Assembly (NCBI GenBank): GCA_018694835.1
Contig: JABHOG010000034.1
Location: 37,945 to 101,944, forward strand
Source: Planctomycetota bacterium
GTDB taxonomy: Bacteria > Planctomycetota > UBA8108 > UBA1146
DNA: 64,000 nucleotides
Direction: 5' to 3'
Shown here: positions 19,379 to 27,976 of the stretch, one piece after another
How the letters are laid out: every line of letters starts with the position of its first letter
How positions within the stretch are numbered: position 1 is the first letter of the stretch
Notes under the pieces: generated by a model
The model's input: only the letters and a program-made list of their open reading frames with translations
Database searches by the model: none
What the model was told of the DNA's origin: nothing
Program-made: the position numbers and the translations under genes

Positions 19379-21595
19379 ATGACCAGCATAGCCCGTGTAG
19401 CACTCCCGATACCCCTCCGGGAGCCCTTCGATTACCGGATTCCTTCCTCGCTGGTGGACCAGGTGCGCCCCGGAGTCCAGGTGAGGGTGCCCTTCGGGCC
19501 TTCCAAACGCATCGGCTGGGTCGTCGAAATCACCGATCACTCTCCCCATCCCAAGTTGCGCGACCTCGATAGCGTCATTCCAGATTCGGCGGCGATCGAA
19601 CCCGATCTCCTGGAACTGTTGAACTGGACCGCGGATTACTACCTCTGTGGAATTGGTGAGGTGATCGAGTGCGCGGTGCCGAAATCGGTTCGGAACCGCA
19701 AGGTACGAACAGTTCGGTGGGTTCGCCTCACCACGGAAGATGTCGCAGAAAAGCCCGCTGGAGCCACCGGCGAGCCACAACAAAAAGTACTCGATCATCT
19801 GCGCCAGCAGGATCACCCGATTCCTCTCAGAAGACTGGTCGAGAGCTGCGACATCAGCGATAGCCCGGTCAAAACCCTGGCTCGTCGGGGTGTGATCGAA
19901 ATCTTCGACGCTTTGCCACCAGAGTTTGGCATTCCAGGTAGTGCCGGAAAGCCCCTCGAGTCCACCTTGATCACTCCACCCTTCGAACCCAACCCGCAAC
20001 AGTGTGATGCGATCGCAGCCATCTCCGCCACGCTAGAGAATCCGAAATATCGTACCTTTCTGCTCCACGGAGTCACCGGTAGTGGCAAGACAGAAGTCTA
20101 TATACGAACCGTTCAGCAGGCACTCGATCAAGGGCGCGGAGCACTGGTTCTACTTCCTGAAATCGCCCTCACTCCGCAAGCAGTCGAACGATTCACCGAA
20201 CGCCTCGGTCCTGTCGCAGTTCTTCACTCGATGCTTCCCGATTCAGAACGGGCTGTCCATTATGAACGACTACGGCGTGGCGAGGTTCGCATCGCACTGG
20301 GCGCACGAAGTGCAGTGTTTGCTCCTGTTCCAGACCTGGGAATCATCATCGTCGATGAGTCTCATGAATCGACATACAAGCAGGAGAATTCCCCTCGTTA
20401 CCACGCCCGCGATGTGGCCGTGATGCGTGCCCACCAGTTGGGTGTCCCTTGTGTCCTCGGGTCCGCGACTCCATCGCTGGAGTCGCTCGAAAATGCGCGG
20501 ACAGGACGCTATCAGAAACTCCTTCTATCGGAACGTACCAACGGTCGGCCACTGGCAACCGTCGAGGTGGTCGATCGCAGGATAGAAAAGAAATCTGTAG
20601 GAGGTGGCGGGCTGCTATCGCAAAGGCTCATCGAACGGATTCGAACCACCCTCGATCGTAAAGAACAAGTACTGCTCTTTCTCAATCGCAGAGGTTTTGC
20701 TCGAAATCTACATTGCCCCAGCTGCGGACATGACCTGCGATGCCATCAATGCGATATCCCTCTCACCTATCACAAGAGCAAGGCTCGGTCCCAGTGCAAC
20801 TACTGCGGTGAGCACAAGCCGATCCCGGGTCGGTGCCCCGAGTGCCAGTTCCACGGCATGCAACAGCGCTCTCCTGGCACTGAAAGGATCGAGGATTCTC
20901 TGCTGAAGCTGTTCCCGGGCGTCGAAATCGACAGGCTCGATCGCGACACCGTGACCAGCGCAAAACGGATGGCTTCGATCCTCCAGCGCTTCAAGGAGGG
21001 AAAGACCCAGATCCTGGTAGGAACCCAGATGGTGGCGAAGGGACATGACATTCCTGGCGTCACGCTGGTCGGCGTTCTCGACGCAGATATCGCCCTGGGG
21101 CTCCCCGATTTCCGCTCCGCAGAAAGAACCGCTCAGTTGCTTTGCCAGGTCGCAGGAAGAGCGGGCAGAGGAGATCGACCTGGGCGAGTCATTCTTCAGA
21201 CGAGGCAGCCAGAACACTATGCCTTGAGTTGTGCCACTCGCCAGGATCTCGGTCAGTTACTCGAGGAGGAGAACTCGATTCGCAAGTTACTGAGATATCC
21301 TCCTCACGGTCATCTCGCAAGAATTCTATGTGAAGATGAAGAGGAGCAGAAGGCCTACGAAAGTGCCAAGGTTCTGGTCGAAGCGATGAAGGAGTGCGGA
21401 CTCGATTCGGTTCAAATACTCGGTCCCGCTCCGGCACCGATCGAACGCCTGAGGGGACGATTTCGTCAACACCTGCTGCTCAAAAGTTTGCACAGGGGGC
21501 CACTCAGAGAAGTGGCCAGTACTGCACTGAACACAAAACCCCGATGGGCATCGACGCGTATCACGCTCGATATTGATCCCCAAAATCTCTTGTGA
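19379..21595 (+). CDS. priA: Primosomal protein N' (replication restart helicase PriA)
   Basis: A 738-residue superfamily 2 DNA helicase that reloads the replisome at stalled forks. An N-terminal fork-binding domain (VALPIPLREPFDYRIP...VRVPFG) is followed by Walker A HGVTGSGKTEVYI, the DEAH-type box VDESHESTYKQ, and GSATPSLESL. The zinc-binding insertion has CPSCGHDLRCHQC, CNYCGEHK and CPEC. Helicase motifs V and VI appear as GTQMVAKGHDIPGVTLVG and QVAGRAGRG. The start is ATG 19379 behind GGGGGAG. It is divergent from the bacillithiol operon, so 19180-19378 should contain both promoters. Confidence 0.97.
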   Translation: MTSIARVALPIPLREPFDYRIPSSLVDQVRPGVQVRVPFGPSKRIGWVVEITDHSPHPKLRDLDSVIPDSAAIEPDLLELLNWTADYYLCGIGEVIECAVPKSVRNRKVRTVRWVRLTTEDVAEKPAGATGEPQQKVLDHLRQQDHPIPLRRLVESCDISDSPVKTLARRGVIEIFDALPPEFGIPGSAGKPLESTLITPPFEPNPQQCDAIAAISATLENPKYRTFLLHGVTGSGKTEVYIRTVQQALDQGRGALVLLPEIALTPQAVERFTERLGPVAVLHSMLPDSERAVHYERLRRGEVRIALGARSAVFAPVPDLGIIIVDESHESTYKQENSPRYHARDVAVMRAHQLGVPCVLGSATPSLESLENARTGRYQKLLLSERTNGRPLATVEVVDRRIEKKSVGGGGLLSQRLIERIRTTLDRKEQVLLFLNRRGFARNLHCPSCGHDLRCHQCDIPLTYHKSKARSQCNYCGEHKPIPGRCPECQFHGMQQRSPGTERIEDSLLKLFPGVEIDRLDRDTVTSAKRMASILQRFKEGKTQILVGTQMVAKGHDIPGVTLVGVLDADIALGLPDFRSAERTAQLLCQVAGRAGRGDRPGRVILQTRQPEHYALSCATRQDLGQLLEEENSIRKLLRYPPHGHLARILCEDEEEQKAYESAKVLVEAMKECGLDSVQILGPAPAPIERLRGRFRQHLLLKSLHRGPLREVASTALNTKPRWASTRITLDIDPQNLL

Positions 21596-21643
21596 GGATG
21601 CGTCTATCATCGCCACGATGATGACTGCGATCACCTATGAAAA

Positions 21644-21678
21644 TGCGGGTGCGACTCGTATACCGAGACGCACCCGCA
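21644..21678 (-). terminator. Rho-independent terminator of the HU gene
   Basis: TGCGGGTGCGACTCG and CGAGACGCACCCGCA pair with one mismatch around a five-base loop. On the minus strand TTTT follows the stem. It starts about 25 bases after the HU stop codon. Confidence 0.8.
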
Positions 21679-21703
21679 ATCATTCAAATCTCACTCGAGC
21701 CGA

Positions 21704-21973
21704 CTAGACCATATCCTTGAAAGTCTTCGAGGGCTTGAAGGCAACGCTGCGCGAGGCCTTGATCTTGATGGTCTCACCAGTCTGAGGGTTACGGCCCTGG
21801 CGAGCAGCACGCTTCCGCACGCTGAAAGTTCCGAAACCAACAACTTGAACCGCTTTGTCCTTCTTGACGCCCTTCTTGATCGCATCGATCACGGCATTCA
21901 CCGCACGCTCAGCTCCGGCTTTGGAATCATCGAGACTTTTTTGAACGGCTCCAACGAGTTCGGCCTTGTTCAT
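21704..21973 (-). CDS. hup: HU-family DNA-binding protein
   Basis: An 89-residue HU/IHF-family protein, about the standard 90 residues. It begins MNKAELVGAVQKSLDDSKAG and contains VQVVGFGTFSVRKRAARQGRNPQTGE, the conserved beta-arm signature with the intercalating proline region, ending in SRSVAFKPSKTFKDMV. HU coats and bends DNA as a dimer. AAAGGGG lies upstream of the ATG. It has its own terminator, and a second terminator-like hairpin lies 54 bases upstream of the start, so expression may be set in the leader region. Confidence 0.97.
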   Translation of the reverse strand: MNKAELVGAVQKSLDDSKAGAERAVNAVIDAIKKGVKKDKAVQVVGFGTFSVRKRAARQGRNPQTGETIKIKASRSVAFKPSKTFKDMV

Positions 21974-22301
21974 GTGTACCCCTTTCTGCGAGTGTACTTC
22001 GACTGCGCACCTGAAATGATAGGGGCAAAAAGCCTGCCGACATGGAGCGAGTCATCCCTCGCTCCACGTCGGATCTTAAAACCCCGACAATTCATGCAGA
22101 ATCCTCTGGATCCTGCACCACCCTGCGGAAAAACGGTTCTCCGAGGGAGGGCCAGTATGGGAGTTCAGGGAGGATCTTGGAAGCGATCAATGGCAGAATT
22201 CCAATCGGGTGATTCAGGATAGTCAGGCGGGAACCCAGATATGGGTTTCTAGCGTTGGCAGAATCGTGACCTCGGTATAACATCGGAATCAGGGATCACT
22301 G
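21974..22301 (-). other. Structured intergenic region upstream of HU (leader or small RNA candidate)
   Basis: No convincing protein gene. Read on the minus strand this gap has three ordered hairpins: AACCCA-TATC-TGGGTT (22232-22247), an imperfect TGCAGGATCC/GGATTCTGCA (22095-22117) and a long terminator-like stem (22027-22072). A 63-codon minus-strand frame (22092-22283) looks unlike protein. Such a string of hairpins ending in a T-run fits either a short independent RNA or an attenuated HU leader. It does not match the conserved cores of SRP RNA, RNase P or tmRNA that I would recognise. Confidence 0.35.
22027..22072 (-). terminator. Terminator-like hairpin upstream of the HU start
   Basis: CCGACATGGAGCGAG (22037-22051) pairs with CTCGCTCCACGTCGG (22058-22072); 14 of 15 positions pair. 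On the minus strand the stem is followed by a CAGGC and then TTTTT. It lies 54 bases before the HU start codon on the same strand. Confidence 0.7.
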
Positions 22302-23423
22302 GTGATTTCGGGGGGACTGCAGTCCCACGGCACTAGAAATGGGGTGGGAATGCTATCTGGGGCCTTTTTCCTGATTTTATTGGGCTCAGTCCTGAGCCCC
22401 CTCCAGGTACCAGAACCTGCCCCTTCACCCGGAGACCCCCCCATCGAGCGAGACGATCAGGGAAAATCTCCAGCTCCCCATCCGGTCACCGCTACTGCCA
22501 TCGACGATCTGGCTCGTATCGTTCCCTCGTCATTTCCGCTGGGAGAGCGATTGATGTTCAAGGCCACCGTCGAATGGAAGGGCGCCAGTGTGCTGGTGGG
22601 ATACCTCGAACTGGCCACCTGGGAAGATGACGATTCGAGGAAAGTGCTCCACGCAAGGGGCCGAGGGCAGCGCTTTGGCTATTCGATCGATCAGCGAATC
22701 GTCAGCACGATGAACCTTGAGGGAGAGCGGCCGATCTCCTTCATGAACACCCAGCGAGGAACCGAGCAGCACACCAAGAAACTGATGTTCGAAGATGGCA
22801 AGATCAGTTTCTCCAGGAGAAAACACTGTCTTGAGGAGGACTGCTCCGATCCCACTCATCTCGTCGCCAAGGTCGCCTGGAAAGGCCCGATACCCTGGGG
22901 TACCAAGGAAAAGCACTGCGACGACCGACACTGCGGGAACTCCGCTCACGAGGTGTGGATCCACATCAAAGATCACGAGGTGGAAGAGCCGTATGTCGAC
23001 CTCCTTACCGCCATATACGTCGCCAGAACCGCAGCCACCCCTTCCCGGGAGCAGCCCCTCATCATCCCCGTGGTCAATGATGACTCGAGGTGGTATGTCG
23101 AGGTCTCACCGCAAAACACCGAGACGATTCAGGTCGAGGAAGGTGAATACGAGGCGATCGAGATGGCTCTCAATCCCATCGCTTCCGACGGGAATGAGAA
23201 GAAGCGATTCGAGGGGTTGTTCGGGATTCACGGGACTCTCCGCGTCTGGTTCGATTCCATCAGCGGACGCCCAGTACTGATCGAGGGGACCCTTCCCTTT
23301 GCGTACTTGCAACTCAAAGCGCGTATCGAGTTGATCTCCGTCAGTGACGCTTCCGTGGTCAAATCCAGGCATGCTCAGCAGATCGATCCAGAATCATCCA
23401 GTTCCAAGAAGGGATCTAGATGA
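22302..23423 (+). CDS. Secreted DUF3108-family protein
   Basis: Up to 373 residues. A hydrophobic segment, MLSGAFFLILLGSVLSPLQV, looks like a signal peptide. A proline-rich linker follows, and then a DUF3108-type beta-rich domain (FPLGERLMFKATVEWKGASVLVGYLEL...IVSTMNLEGERPISF) extends to LRVWFDSISGRPVLIEG. An unusual insertion with regularly spaced cysteines (KHCLEEDCSD, KHCDDRHCGN) lies in the middle. DUF3108 proteins are envelope proteins of unknown function. The start is uncertain: GTG 22302 gives the longest form, while ATG 22350 puts the hydrophobic segment at the N-terminus. Its stop overlaps the selA start by four bases. Confidence 0.7.
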   Translation: MISGGLQSHGTRNGVGMLSGAFFLILLGSVLSPLQVPEPAPSPGDPPIERDDQGKSPAPHPVTATAIDDLARIVPSSFPLGERLMFKATVEWKGASVLVGYLELATWEDDDSRKVLHARGRGQRFGYSIDQRIVSTMNLEGERPISFMNTQRGTEQHTKKLMFEDGKISFSRRKHCLEEDCSDPTHLVAKVAWKGPIPWGTKEKHCDDRHCGNSAHEVWIHIKDHEVEEPYVDLLTAIYVARTAATPSREQPLIIPVVNDDSRWYVEVSPQNTETIQVEEGEYEAIEMALNPIASDGNEKKRFEGLFGIHGTLRVWFDSISGRPVLIEGTLPFAYLQLKARIELISVSDASVVKSRHAQQIDPESSSSKKGSR

Positions 23424-24829
23424 ACCAGCCGGACACCGGCGAGTTACTGCGGCGACTTCCCCAGGTCGATCGCTTGCTCCAACGAGAGGACGTTTGCGAA
23501 CTCTCCGCTCGCTACTCCCGAGCTCTGGTCCTCTCAGAATGTCGATCTCTGTTCGACGGATTTCGTGCTCGCGCTCTCATTGGTGAACTCCAGCCAGAGG
23601 AAGTGGTCGAAGATCAGGTCGTCGAGACGCTGACCACTCGTCTAGAACAACGAGATCAACCCTTCTACCGCCGAGTGATCAATGCCACCGGGATCGTGCT
23701 CCACACGGGTCTCGGGCGCGCCCCGATTCCACCCGATGTCGCCAATGCTCTGGTAGAGACCCTTCGTCACCCGGTCAGGGTCGAGATCGATCTCGAGAGT
23801 GGAGAGCGTGGAGGGCGTGACGAAGGAGCCGCAATACTGCTGAGGCAACTGACGGGTGCCGAGGACGCCACCATCGTCAACAACAATGCAGGAGCGACCC
23901 TGTTGCTCCTGTCGGCGCTGGCGAAGGACAAGGAAGTGCTCGTCTCCCACGGCGAACTGGTCGAGATTGGCGGCTCCTTCCGTATCCCCGACATCATGGA
24001 GCAGGGGGGGGCTCGACTTCGAGCGGTGGGCACCACCAACAGGACTCGTGCGAAGGATTATGATCAGGCATGCACTCCCGAGTCAGGGATGATTCTCAAG
24101 GTACACACCTCCAATTATCGCGTCGTCGGCTTCACCGAAGAAACCAAGATCGAGGAACTATGCCAGATCGGAGAGAAGCACCAGGTCCCGGTGGTCCATG
24201 ACATCGGCTCTGGCTGCATGGTCGATCTGGCGGCGCGAGGTAAGATGGGCGAATCGTACGTCCGAGAGAGCATCGCCCACGGCTGTGACCTGGTCTGCTT
24301 CAGCGGTGACAAGTTACTGGGTGGACCTCAGGCGGGAATCATCGTCGGCAGCCACGAACTGATCGAGAAGTGTCGAAAGCACCCGCTCTACCGTGCACTT
24401 CGTCCGGGACGAATGACCTACATCGCACTCGAGGAAACCCTGCGAATCTATCTTCGGGGGGAGGAGCAGGCGATCGAGAGGATTCCGTCACTGAACCGAG
24501 TTCTGACTCCTCCTGAACAACTGGACGGCCGACTGGAACAGTTGATCACAGGCATCTCACAGATTCCCGGAGTCGATGCCAGCGCACTCTCGCACGATGG
24601 ATTTGCTGGCAGTGGATCGCTACCGGCTCGACCCATCGAATCTCGTGCGGCCCGGGTGACCATCTCCCACTGCTCGGCACAGGAACTGGCCCGAAATCTT
24701 CGCACCGGAGAGCCCTCCGTATTGCCCACCGTCCAGAATGACGCCGTATTCCTGGACGTTCGGACCATCTCCGACGACGAAGTGGACCTGATCACCGCAA
24801 GAATTGCAGAAATCGCCTCGGGCGCCTGA
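23420..24829 (+). CDS. selA: L-seryl-tRNA(Sec) selenium transferase
   Basis: A 469-residue PLP enzyme that converts Ser-tRNA(Sec) to Sec-tRNA(Sec) with selenophosphate. The family pattern is clear: an N-terminal tRNA-binding part (LLRRLPQVDRLLQ), INATGIVLHTGLGRAPI, VNNNAGATLLLLSALA, HDIGSGCMVDL and the PLP lysine in CFSGDKLLGGPQAGII. The length matches the E. coli enzyme (about 463). The start overlaps the DUF3108 stop (ATGA). selD and tRNA-Sec follow directly, so the three form one selenocysteine cassette. SelB, the dedicated elongation factor, is not in the window. Confidence 0.97.
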   Translation: MNQPDTGELLRRLPQVDRLLQREDVCELSARYSRALVLSECRSLFDGFRARALIGELQPEEVVEDQVVETLTTRLEQRDQPFYRRVINATGIVLHTGLGRAPIPPDVANALVETLRHPVRVEIDLESGERGGRDEGAAILLRQLTGAEDATIVNNNAGATLLLLSALAKDKEVLVSHGELVEIGGSFRIPDIMEQGGARLRAVGTTNRTRAKDYDQACTPESGMILKVHTSNYRVVGFTEETKIEELCQIGEKHQVPVVHDIGSGCMVDLAARGKMGESYVRESIAHGCDLVCFSGDKLLGGPQAGIIVGSHELIEKCRKHPLYRALRPGRMTYIALEETLRIYLRGEEQAIERIPSLNRVLTPPEQLDGRLEQLITGISQIPGVDASALSHDGFAGSGSLPARPIESRAARVTISHCSAQELARNLRTGEPSVLPTVQNDAVFLDVRTISDDEVDLITARIAEIASGA

Positions 24830-24885
24830 CTTGACTGGCTTCCTCCCTTGCTAGATCCTCCCTGAACCAGGAAGGAGTTTTACAG

Positions 24886-25938
24886 ATGTCCACTACACCC
24901 ATTCGCCTGACAGATTATGCATCCTGCGCAGGCTGAGCGGCCAAGTTACCCCCTGGGGACCTGGTCGAGGTCCTCTCCAACTTGCAACTCCCGACTCGTG
25001 AAGAAGTCCTCCACGGACCCGGAACCCTCGACGATGCCGGAGTGATCAGGATTCCCGGATCCGATCACTGCATCGTCCAGACTGTCGATTTCTTTCCACC
25101 GATCGTCGATGACCCGGCAGACTTTGGCAGGATCGCTGCAGCCAATAGTCTTTCGGACATCTATGCGATGGGCGGGACTCCATTGAGTGCGCTCAACATC
25201 GTCGGGTTTCCGGCAGAACTTCCGACATCGATCCTCAGTGAGATCCTCGCCGGAGGCGCAGAGAAGATGGTAGAGGCGAACTGTGCTCTGCTCGGCGGAC
25301 ACAGCGTCAGGGATTCAGAGGTGAAGTACGGACTCGCGGTGACCGGAACCATCGACGCCGACCGGATCATGACCAATGGCGCAGCTGAAGCAGGAGATCT
25401 GCTGGTTCTGACCAAGGGCCTCGGAACCGGAAGCGTCAGTACCGCACTCAACAAGCAGCAGGCGGATGCGGATGTGCTGGCCGCGGCCACCGCATCGATG
25501 GCGACCCTCAATGCCGCTGCAGCAAGAGTGGCGATCGCACTCGATGCTCACGCGGTGACCGATGTCACCGGTTTTGGCCTTTGTGGGCATGGGGCCGAGA
25601 TGGCGACAGCCAGCAACATGACGCTGGAGATCATCGCCTCACAATTGCCCATCATCGCCGGCGCCGAAGATCTCGCCCGCAGGGAATTGACCTCGGGGGG
25701 AGCAAAGCGAAACAGGGAGCACCTGGCAGATCGTCTCGATCTGGTAGGGAATGTTCCAGCTCACCTGGCTGGATTGGCGCTCGATTCCGAAACCTCCGGG
25801 GGCCTGTTGATGGCGATTTCCCCCGATCGAATCGCAGATCTCGAGGAGTCGATGAGTCGAGAGCAGATCCTCCATTTCTCCATCATCGGGGAGGTGAAGC
25901 CTCCTCAAGGTTCTTTCCGCATCCGAATCCTTGGCTGA
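24886..25938 (+). CDS. selD: Selenide, water dikinase, itself a selenoprotein (Sec at residue 17)
   Basis: The full gene starts at ATG 24886, eight bases after AAGGAG, and reads through an in-frame TGA at 24934-24936 (codon 17). The N-terminus is SCAGUAAKLPPGDL, where U is selenocysteine at the position of the catalytic Cys17 of E. coli SelD. The length with Sec is 350 residues, close to the E. coli protein (347). SelD makes selenophosphate from selenide and ATP. Further motifs are DDAGVIRIPG, VDFFPPIVDDP, NSLSDIYAMGG, LGGHSVRDSEVKYG and VTDVTGFGLCGHG. Starting instead at the downstream ATG 24982 would remove the active site. A short hairpin follows the UGA. The neighbours selA and tRNA-Sec support recoding. 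Confidence 0.95.
24955..24975 (+). promoter_or_regulatory. Candidate bacterial SECIS hairpin of selD
   Basis: GGGGACC (24955-24961) and GGTCCTC (24969-24975) can form seven pairs including one G-U, around the loop TGGTCGA. The stem starts 18 bases after the selD UGA codon. Bacterial SECIS elements lie within the coding region just after the UGA and bind SelB; position and a G/U-containing loop fit, but the primary sequence is not conserved enough to prove it. Confidence 0.5.
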
Positions 25939-26004
25939 GGTTCTGGAAAGATCCGCAACCAACTTGATCCCGACGGCCCAAATTGGGACACTCTTCAGTT
26001 CGTC

Positions 26005-26102
26005 GGGGGTGAATGGGTACCTGGTGGGCCTCCTGGGCTTCAAACCCATGGTGCGGCGCGAACAACGTCGTAGGTCGGTTCGATTCCGATGCACCCCCGC
26101 CA
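26005..26102 (+). tRNA. selC: tRNA-Sec (anticodon UCA)
   Basis: A selenocysteine tRNA with encoded CCA. The acceptor stem pairs GGGGGTG (26005-26011) with CACCCCC (26092-26098); G is the discriminator base. The anticodon loop CTTCAAA, closed by TGGG/CCCA, gives anticodon TCA. A long variable arm (GCGGCG...CGTCGT) and the T-arm loop TTCGATT follow. The length, about 95 bases without CCA, matches tRNA-Sec and exceeds other tRNAs. It lies 66 bases after selD, and a convergent gene begins 37 bases downstream. Confidence 0.95.
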
Positions 26103-26138
26103 CTTTTCCTCTACTCCCACCATGCAGGAGCGGCGAAC

Positions 26139-27935
26139 TCAGCGAGGAATCGGTTGCCAGATTTCCCGACCTTCGAGGAAGTACTTGGTCACCCGTTCGA
26201 TCATCGACGTGCGAGGTACTCGCTGGTAATTGCGATCGATCGCTTTCTGTATCTTCGGCGGTAGCGACCTCACCTCGTTGAAGGTCCACGGTCCGAAGTA
26301 CGGCACCGGGAGTCCATCGGCCTCATCGATGAGAATCTGACCATCCTTACGTTCGTAGCCCGCTGCCACCCTCTGTTGGGCCCGCACGATGGCCGTAAAT
26401 TTCTGGGCGTCGAGGGCTTCGATCAGATCCTCTCCATCCCACATGCCGATTTCGTACATCTGACGAGCAGTATAGGGACCTAGTGCTAGCGGCCGACCCG
26501 TCTCCGCCAGCGCCCACGGCTCCTCGCTGAGGATCGGATCAGGAAACTCCTCGAGGCGATCGATGATCCGATGTCGCTCCTGCATCTCGTCGAGACGATC
26601 GGGTTGAAATTCCAGTTGCTGTCCACTCAGGAAGAATCCCCCGACCACTTGAATTGACAGCAGCAGTGCGATGACCTGGCCCCGGATCTTCCCCGCTCGG
26701 CCGATCGCATCTCCGCAGATCAGCAGCATCAGGATCCCCGCTTCGAACAGGTAGTTGAGATCGGAACCGAGGCGACCGATCAGTGGAATCGAGGCGAGCG
26801 CCAGGAGGATTCGCATTCCTCCTTGCTGGGCATCTCCCCATGTTCGAATCGTCACCACTATCCCATAGCCAAAGAGCACCAGATGGCCGCGAAAAACCCA
26901 GGTCAGAACCTCATGAAACGGTCGTGTCGTATTCCCCAGGAACTGCTGGATCGCCGGAATGGTGCAGCACAGTGCCAGGCCCAACGCCACGAAACCGATG
27001 CGACGATCGACAACTCCTGTGCCCTTGCCATTCTTCGTGCCCTCTCTCGTGGAGGGGATCAACGCCAGGAAGACGGCGATGAAGAGGGGAACTCTCCAGG
27101 GCATGAAGGTGCCAAAGGCCTTCATGAGACCCTCCCCCCACTCGAAGCGGAACAGGTTCGACATCACTGCGTGCTGGTGAAACATGCCCCCCGTCGATGC
27201 GTTCAAGATGGCATAGCAGAACAATCCTGCTCCCAACAATCCAACCGGCCATCGAAGAGCGGATTTTCCCTCCTCTCTCCACATCTGGAGATAGGTCACC
27301 AGCAATAGAGCGACCATCGTCTGCCGGGTATAGACCGCCAGGAAGAAAGCGACGGCACCGATGATACGCATCGGGTTCGATTTCTGTGTCGAGCACCAGA
27401 CCCCCGCCATGGCGAATGCCAACGACAGTGGATCGACCCTCATCAGGAAGCCGAAGCGCAGGAACTCCAACATCGTCAGCATCGTCGCACCGCACAAGAG
27501 TCCGGCGCTGAGACCCGCACTTCGGGTGACCAGCAGCGTCAGAAACGTCGCTGAGACCAGCGTGGAGAGGAGAGAGAGTGCCCGCCCTCCACCGTAAGGG
27601 CTCGAGAAGAGTTCGCCACTCCAGCGTGCCAGGTGAAGATAGACCGGCGCGTACTGATCGAGGAGCCATGGCTCCTTGCCGATCTCAGGGTAGAGACCTG
27701 GCTCTGCAGTCACGCGACGCGCCTGGTCGAGTACGATCGCCTCACCGTATCGGATCTCATGAGGAAATCCGACCAGCGACGCGCTGCGGATCAAAAACTG
27801 GGATGCGGCGAGAGAGGCAAGCAGCACGGCAAGATAGAGCATCCACCGAGGATGACTCCGAGTCGGTGAAATCGAGGTCGATGGGACCCGATGCGACGGT
27901 TGGGGCCGCTGGGATTCTGGATCAGGCAGGCTCAT
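26139..27935 (-). CDS. Multi-pass membrane glycosyltransferase-like protein (GT39/PMT-type)
   Basis: A 598-residue protein with a Pro/Ser-rich N-terminal tail, then about a dozen hydrophobic segments (for example YLAVLLASLAASQFLI, LLCGATMLTMLEFLRFG, VPLFIAVFLALIPS), and a soluble C-terminal region of about 170 residues. The first loop after helix 1 (GFPHEIRYGEAIVLDQARR...YPEIGKEPWLLDQYAPVYLHLAR) has the acidic and aromatic layout of GT-C family transferases such as ArnT or protein O-mannosyltransferases, which use lipid-linked sugars. The acceptor is unknown. It starts 42 bases downstream of the fliA stop on the same strand and might be read through from the flagellar operon, in which case flagellin glycosylation is one possibility. 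That link is speculative. Confidence 0.6.
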   Translation of the reverse strand: MSLPDPESQRPQPSHRVPSTSISPTRSHPRWMLYLAVLLASLAASQFLIRSASLVGFPHEIRYGEAIVLDQARRVTAEPGLYPEIGKEPWLLDQYAPVYLHLARWSGELFSSPYGGGRALSLLSTLVSATFLTLLVTRSAGLSAGLLCGATMLTMLEFLRFGFLMRVDPLSLAFAMAGVWCSTQKSNPMRIIGAVAFFLAVYTRQTMVALLLVTYLQMWREEGKSALRWPVGLLGAGLFCYAILNASTGGMFHQHAVMSNLFRFEWGEGLMKAFGTFMPWRVPLFIAVFLALIPSTREGTKNGKGTGVVDRRIGFVALGLALCCTIPAIQQFLGNTTRPFHEVLTWVFRGHLVLFGYGIVVTIRTWGDAQQGGMRILLALASIPLIGRLGSDLNYLFEAGILMLLICGDAIGRAGKIRGQVIALLLSIQVVGGFFLSGQQLEFQPDRLDEMQERHRIIDRLEEFPDPILSEEPWALAETGRPLALGPYTARQMYEIGMWDGEDLIEALDAQKFTAIVRAQQRVAAGYERKDGQILIDEADGLPVPYFGPWTFNEVRSLPPKIQKAIDRNYQRVPRTSMIERVTKYFLEGREIWQPIPR

Positions 27936-27976
27936 GCCGACAAGTTACGGTCTCTGACACCTGGAAGCCAGAGTGT

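Noticed and set aside
24982..25938. selD starting at ATG 24982 as a normal gene, or selD as a pseudogene with a premature stop
   Set aside because: The upstream ATG has a strong ribosome binding site, the frame continues through TGA with the conserved active-site context, and selA and tRNA-Sec are adjacent.
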